The translations under genes were made by a program, and so were the position numbers. A stretch of DNA of 64,000 nucleotides, from the NCBI RefSeq assembly GCF_052056485.1, contig NZ_CP183948.1:2728001-2792000 (forward strand), read 5' to 3'. The stretch is from Paenibacillus_AQ nitricinens (GTDB taxonomy: Bacteria; Bacillota; Bacilli; Paenibacillales; Paenibacillaceae). The notes beneath the pieces were generated by a model. That model did not search any database, was not told the DNA's origin, and worked only from the letters and a program-made list of their open reading frames with translations. Positions 62,864-64,000 of this stretch are shown piece after piece. Every line of letters starts with the position of its first letter. The first letter of the stretch is position 1.

Positions 62864-63650
62864 ACTGGATAACGTATCTAAGCTGTTTAATCCTGGGACA
62901 CCGGATGAGAAGATCGCGCTACTTGGCATTGATTTGGAGCTTCTTCCCGGTGACTTTGTCACCATTATTGGAAGTAACGGTGCTGGTAAGTCGACACTAA
63001 TGAACATTATTTCTGGTGTGATGAAGCCGGATCTTGGTTCAGCGAGTATTGAAGGGAATTCGATTAGCCATTTAGCAGAATATCAGCGCAGTCGCTGGAT
63101 CGGACGGGTTTTTCAGGACCCGATGGCAGGTACGGCTCCACGGATGACGATTGAAGAAAATTTAGCGATGGCTTTTAAAAGAGGGAAGAGTAGAGGATTA
63201 TCGTTTGGTGTAAATGCAGCGAGACGGACGATGTTTCGTGAGGAGTTAAGCCGTCTTGGGATCGGACTTGAGAATCGTCTGCGAGCTAAGGTAGGATTAT
63301 TATCTGGTGGGGAGAGACAAGCGCTGAGTTTGCTAATGGCAACCTTTACCCAGCCGCAAATCTTGTTATTAGACGAACATACAGCGGCACTTGATCCTTC
63401 ACGAGCAGAGCTGATTACTAAACTAACAGAGTCTATCGTCCGTGAGATGAAGCTGACTACGCTTATGGTTACCCATAACATGGAACAGGCTATACGTCTT
63501 GGCAATCGTCTTATCATGATGGATAAGGGCCGTATTATCCTAGATATTGATGAAACAAGGAAAAAGGATCTTACGGTAGAACGCCTGCTTGGAGAATTTG
63601 AGACCATCAGTGGTCATAAACTGGCGGATGATCGAATGATGCTTGGATAG
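62856..63650 (+). CDS. ABC transporter ATP-binding protein
   Basis: Cytoplasmic ATPase of the transporter, 264 residues. Walker A GSNGAGKST, Q-loop in VFQDPMAGT, signature LSGGERQALSL, Walker B LLLDEHTAALDP and H-loop VTHNM. The His in DEH replaces the more common Pro; this is usual in this transporter subfamily. ATG behind GAGAGG, overlapping the permease gene. Terminator follows. Confidence 0.93.
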   Translation: MLKLDNVSKLFNPGTPDEKIALLGIDLELLPGDFVTIIGSNGAGKSTLMNIISGVMKPDLGSASIEGNSISHLAEYQRSRWIGRVFQDPMAGTAPRMTIEENLAMAFKRGKSRGLSFGVNAARRTMFREELSRLGIGLENRLRAKVGLLSGGERQALSLLMATFTQPQILLLDEHTAALDPSRAELITKLTESIVREMKLTTLMVTHNMEQAIRLGNRLIMMDKGRIILDIDETRKKDLTVERLLGEFETISGHKLADDRMMLG

Positions 63651-63681
63651 TCTTCTATAGGAGTGTCTTAGGCTCAGGATA

Positions 63682-63729
63682 AGGGCTTAAAGTGAATTCT
63701 GACTCTGGATTTCACTTTAAGTCCTTTTT
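63682..63729 (+). terminator. Terminator of the ABC transporter operon
   Basis: AGGGCTTAAAGTGAA / TTCACTTTAAGTCCT stem with TTTTT tail. Confidence 0.88.
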
Positions 63730-63832
63730 GTTGTAAGTTTTCCCAAATGATTCAATATCATTTATGATAGGTTATAGTGACGATAAATATTAAATACCAT
63801 AATAAGGCTTTAGAGTGAATTGGAGGATGCTT

Positions 63833-64000
63833 ATGTTTTGGAGGAATGTTAGCGCTTACAGGAGTTCGGGTATTTTTAATAAAATGATATTGATCATTTC
63901 ATTTTTGCTGCTGCTGTCCTTTCTGTTCTCTTTAACCGTCCTGCAGTATGTTTATCGAATTTATGACAAGCAAATCTATGAAAAGGCATCTGAAGTGCTG
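63833..64000 (+). CDS. N-terminal fragment of a probable YesM-type sensor histidine kinase
   Basis: Only 56 residues lie inside the window. ATG behind GGAGGA. A short basic N-terminus, a strongly hydrophobic span (MILIISFLLLLSFLFSL) and then YDKQIYEKASEVL, the beginning of an extracellular sensor domain typical of Paenibacillus YesM-like kinases that act with AraC-type response regulators. The kinase domain itself lies beyond the right edge, so this is a cautious call. Confidence 0.5.
   Translation, partial: MFWRNVSAYRSSGIFNKMILIISFLLLLSFLFSLTVLQYVYRIYDKQIYEKASEVL

Noticed and set aside
63113..63607. 164-codon minus-strand frame in the ABC ATPase gene
   Set aside because: Antisense to Walker and signature motifs of the real gene.
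1..64000. CRISPR arrays, insertion sequences, prophage, tRNA or rRNA genes
   Set aside because: None recognised on either strand when reading through the window.

Overview
The window reads as chromosome of a Gram-positive, endospore-forming member of the Paenibacillaceae, most likely Paenibacillus or a close relative. The evidence is a base composition in the mid-40s percent G+C by eye, strong AGGAGG-type ribosome binding sites, very frequent TTG and GTG starts, sporulation and germination genes (spoVM, a spoVIF-like gene, a gerA-gerC-gerB operon), and a gene order that follows the Bacillus subtilis ylo/prkC chromosomal neighbourhood. It looks like core chromosome. I see no transposase, prophage, plasmid gene, CRISPR array, tRNA or rRNA.

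Layout. 1-10.4 kb: a class A penicillin-binding protein (cut by the left edge) and rpsD on the minus strand, the latter with a structured S4-type leader; then a GAF-GAF-GGDEF diguanylate cyclase, a lipoprotein, an M29 aminopeptidase, a shortened HPr-like protein, ylaN, a Ca2+/H+ antiporter and an Asp23-family protein. 10.4-21.2 kb: ftsW and a YugN-like gene (minus), an M20 amidohydrolase, a CBS-pair protein, a two-gene XPB-type helicase module followed by ricF (ylbF) and ylbG, an uncharacterised gene, a LysR regulator and a PHP phosphoesterase. 21.2-54.5 kb: the ylo-like block: rqcH and a Ca2+ P-type ATPase, then an insertion relative to B. subtilis (dapF, a gerA-type germinant receptor operon, a yitJ-type homocysteine methyltransferase/MTHFR), then yloC, remA, gmk, rpoZ, coaBC, priA, def, fmt, rsmB, rlmN, prpC, prkC, rsgA, rpe, spoVM, rpmB (minus), fakA, a degV/fakB gene, recG and a spoVIF-like gene. 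54.6-64 kb: a YitT membrane protein, small membrane proteins, a second Ca2+ P-type ATPase, an NlpC/P60 lipoprotein, a three-gene ABC transporter and the start of a probable sensor kinase.

Functional threads. Translation and ribosome maintenance dominate (rpsD, rpmB, def, fmt, rsmB, rlmN, rsgA, rqcH), with nucleotide and cofactor supply (gmk, coaBC, rpe), replication and repair (priA, recG, XPB pair), envelope growth and its Ser/Thr kinase control (PBP1, ftsW, prpC-prkC), sporulation and germination, and calcium export (one CAX antiporter and two P-type ATPases).

The points most worth a second look are non-coding: a dispersed two-hairpin element present twice, an intergenic region before coaBC that can fold in alternative ways, a 10-bp inverted repeat that covers the dapF ribosome binding site, and a perfect 16-bp palindrome in the leader of the ABC transporter. 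Among proteins, the XPB helicase with its partner and an HPr-like protein that lacks the His15 region stand out. All structures were found by eye; no folding or homology search was run.
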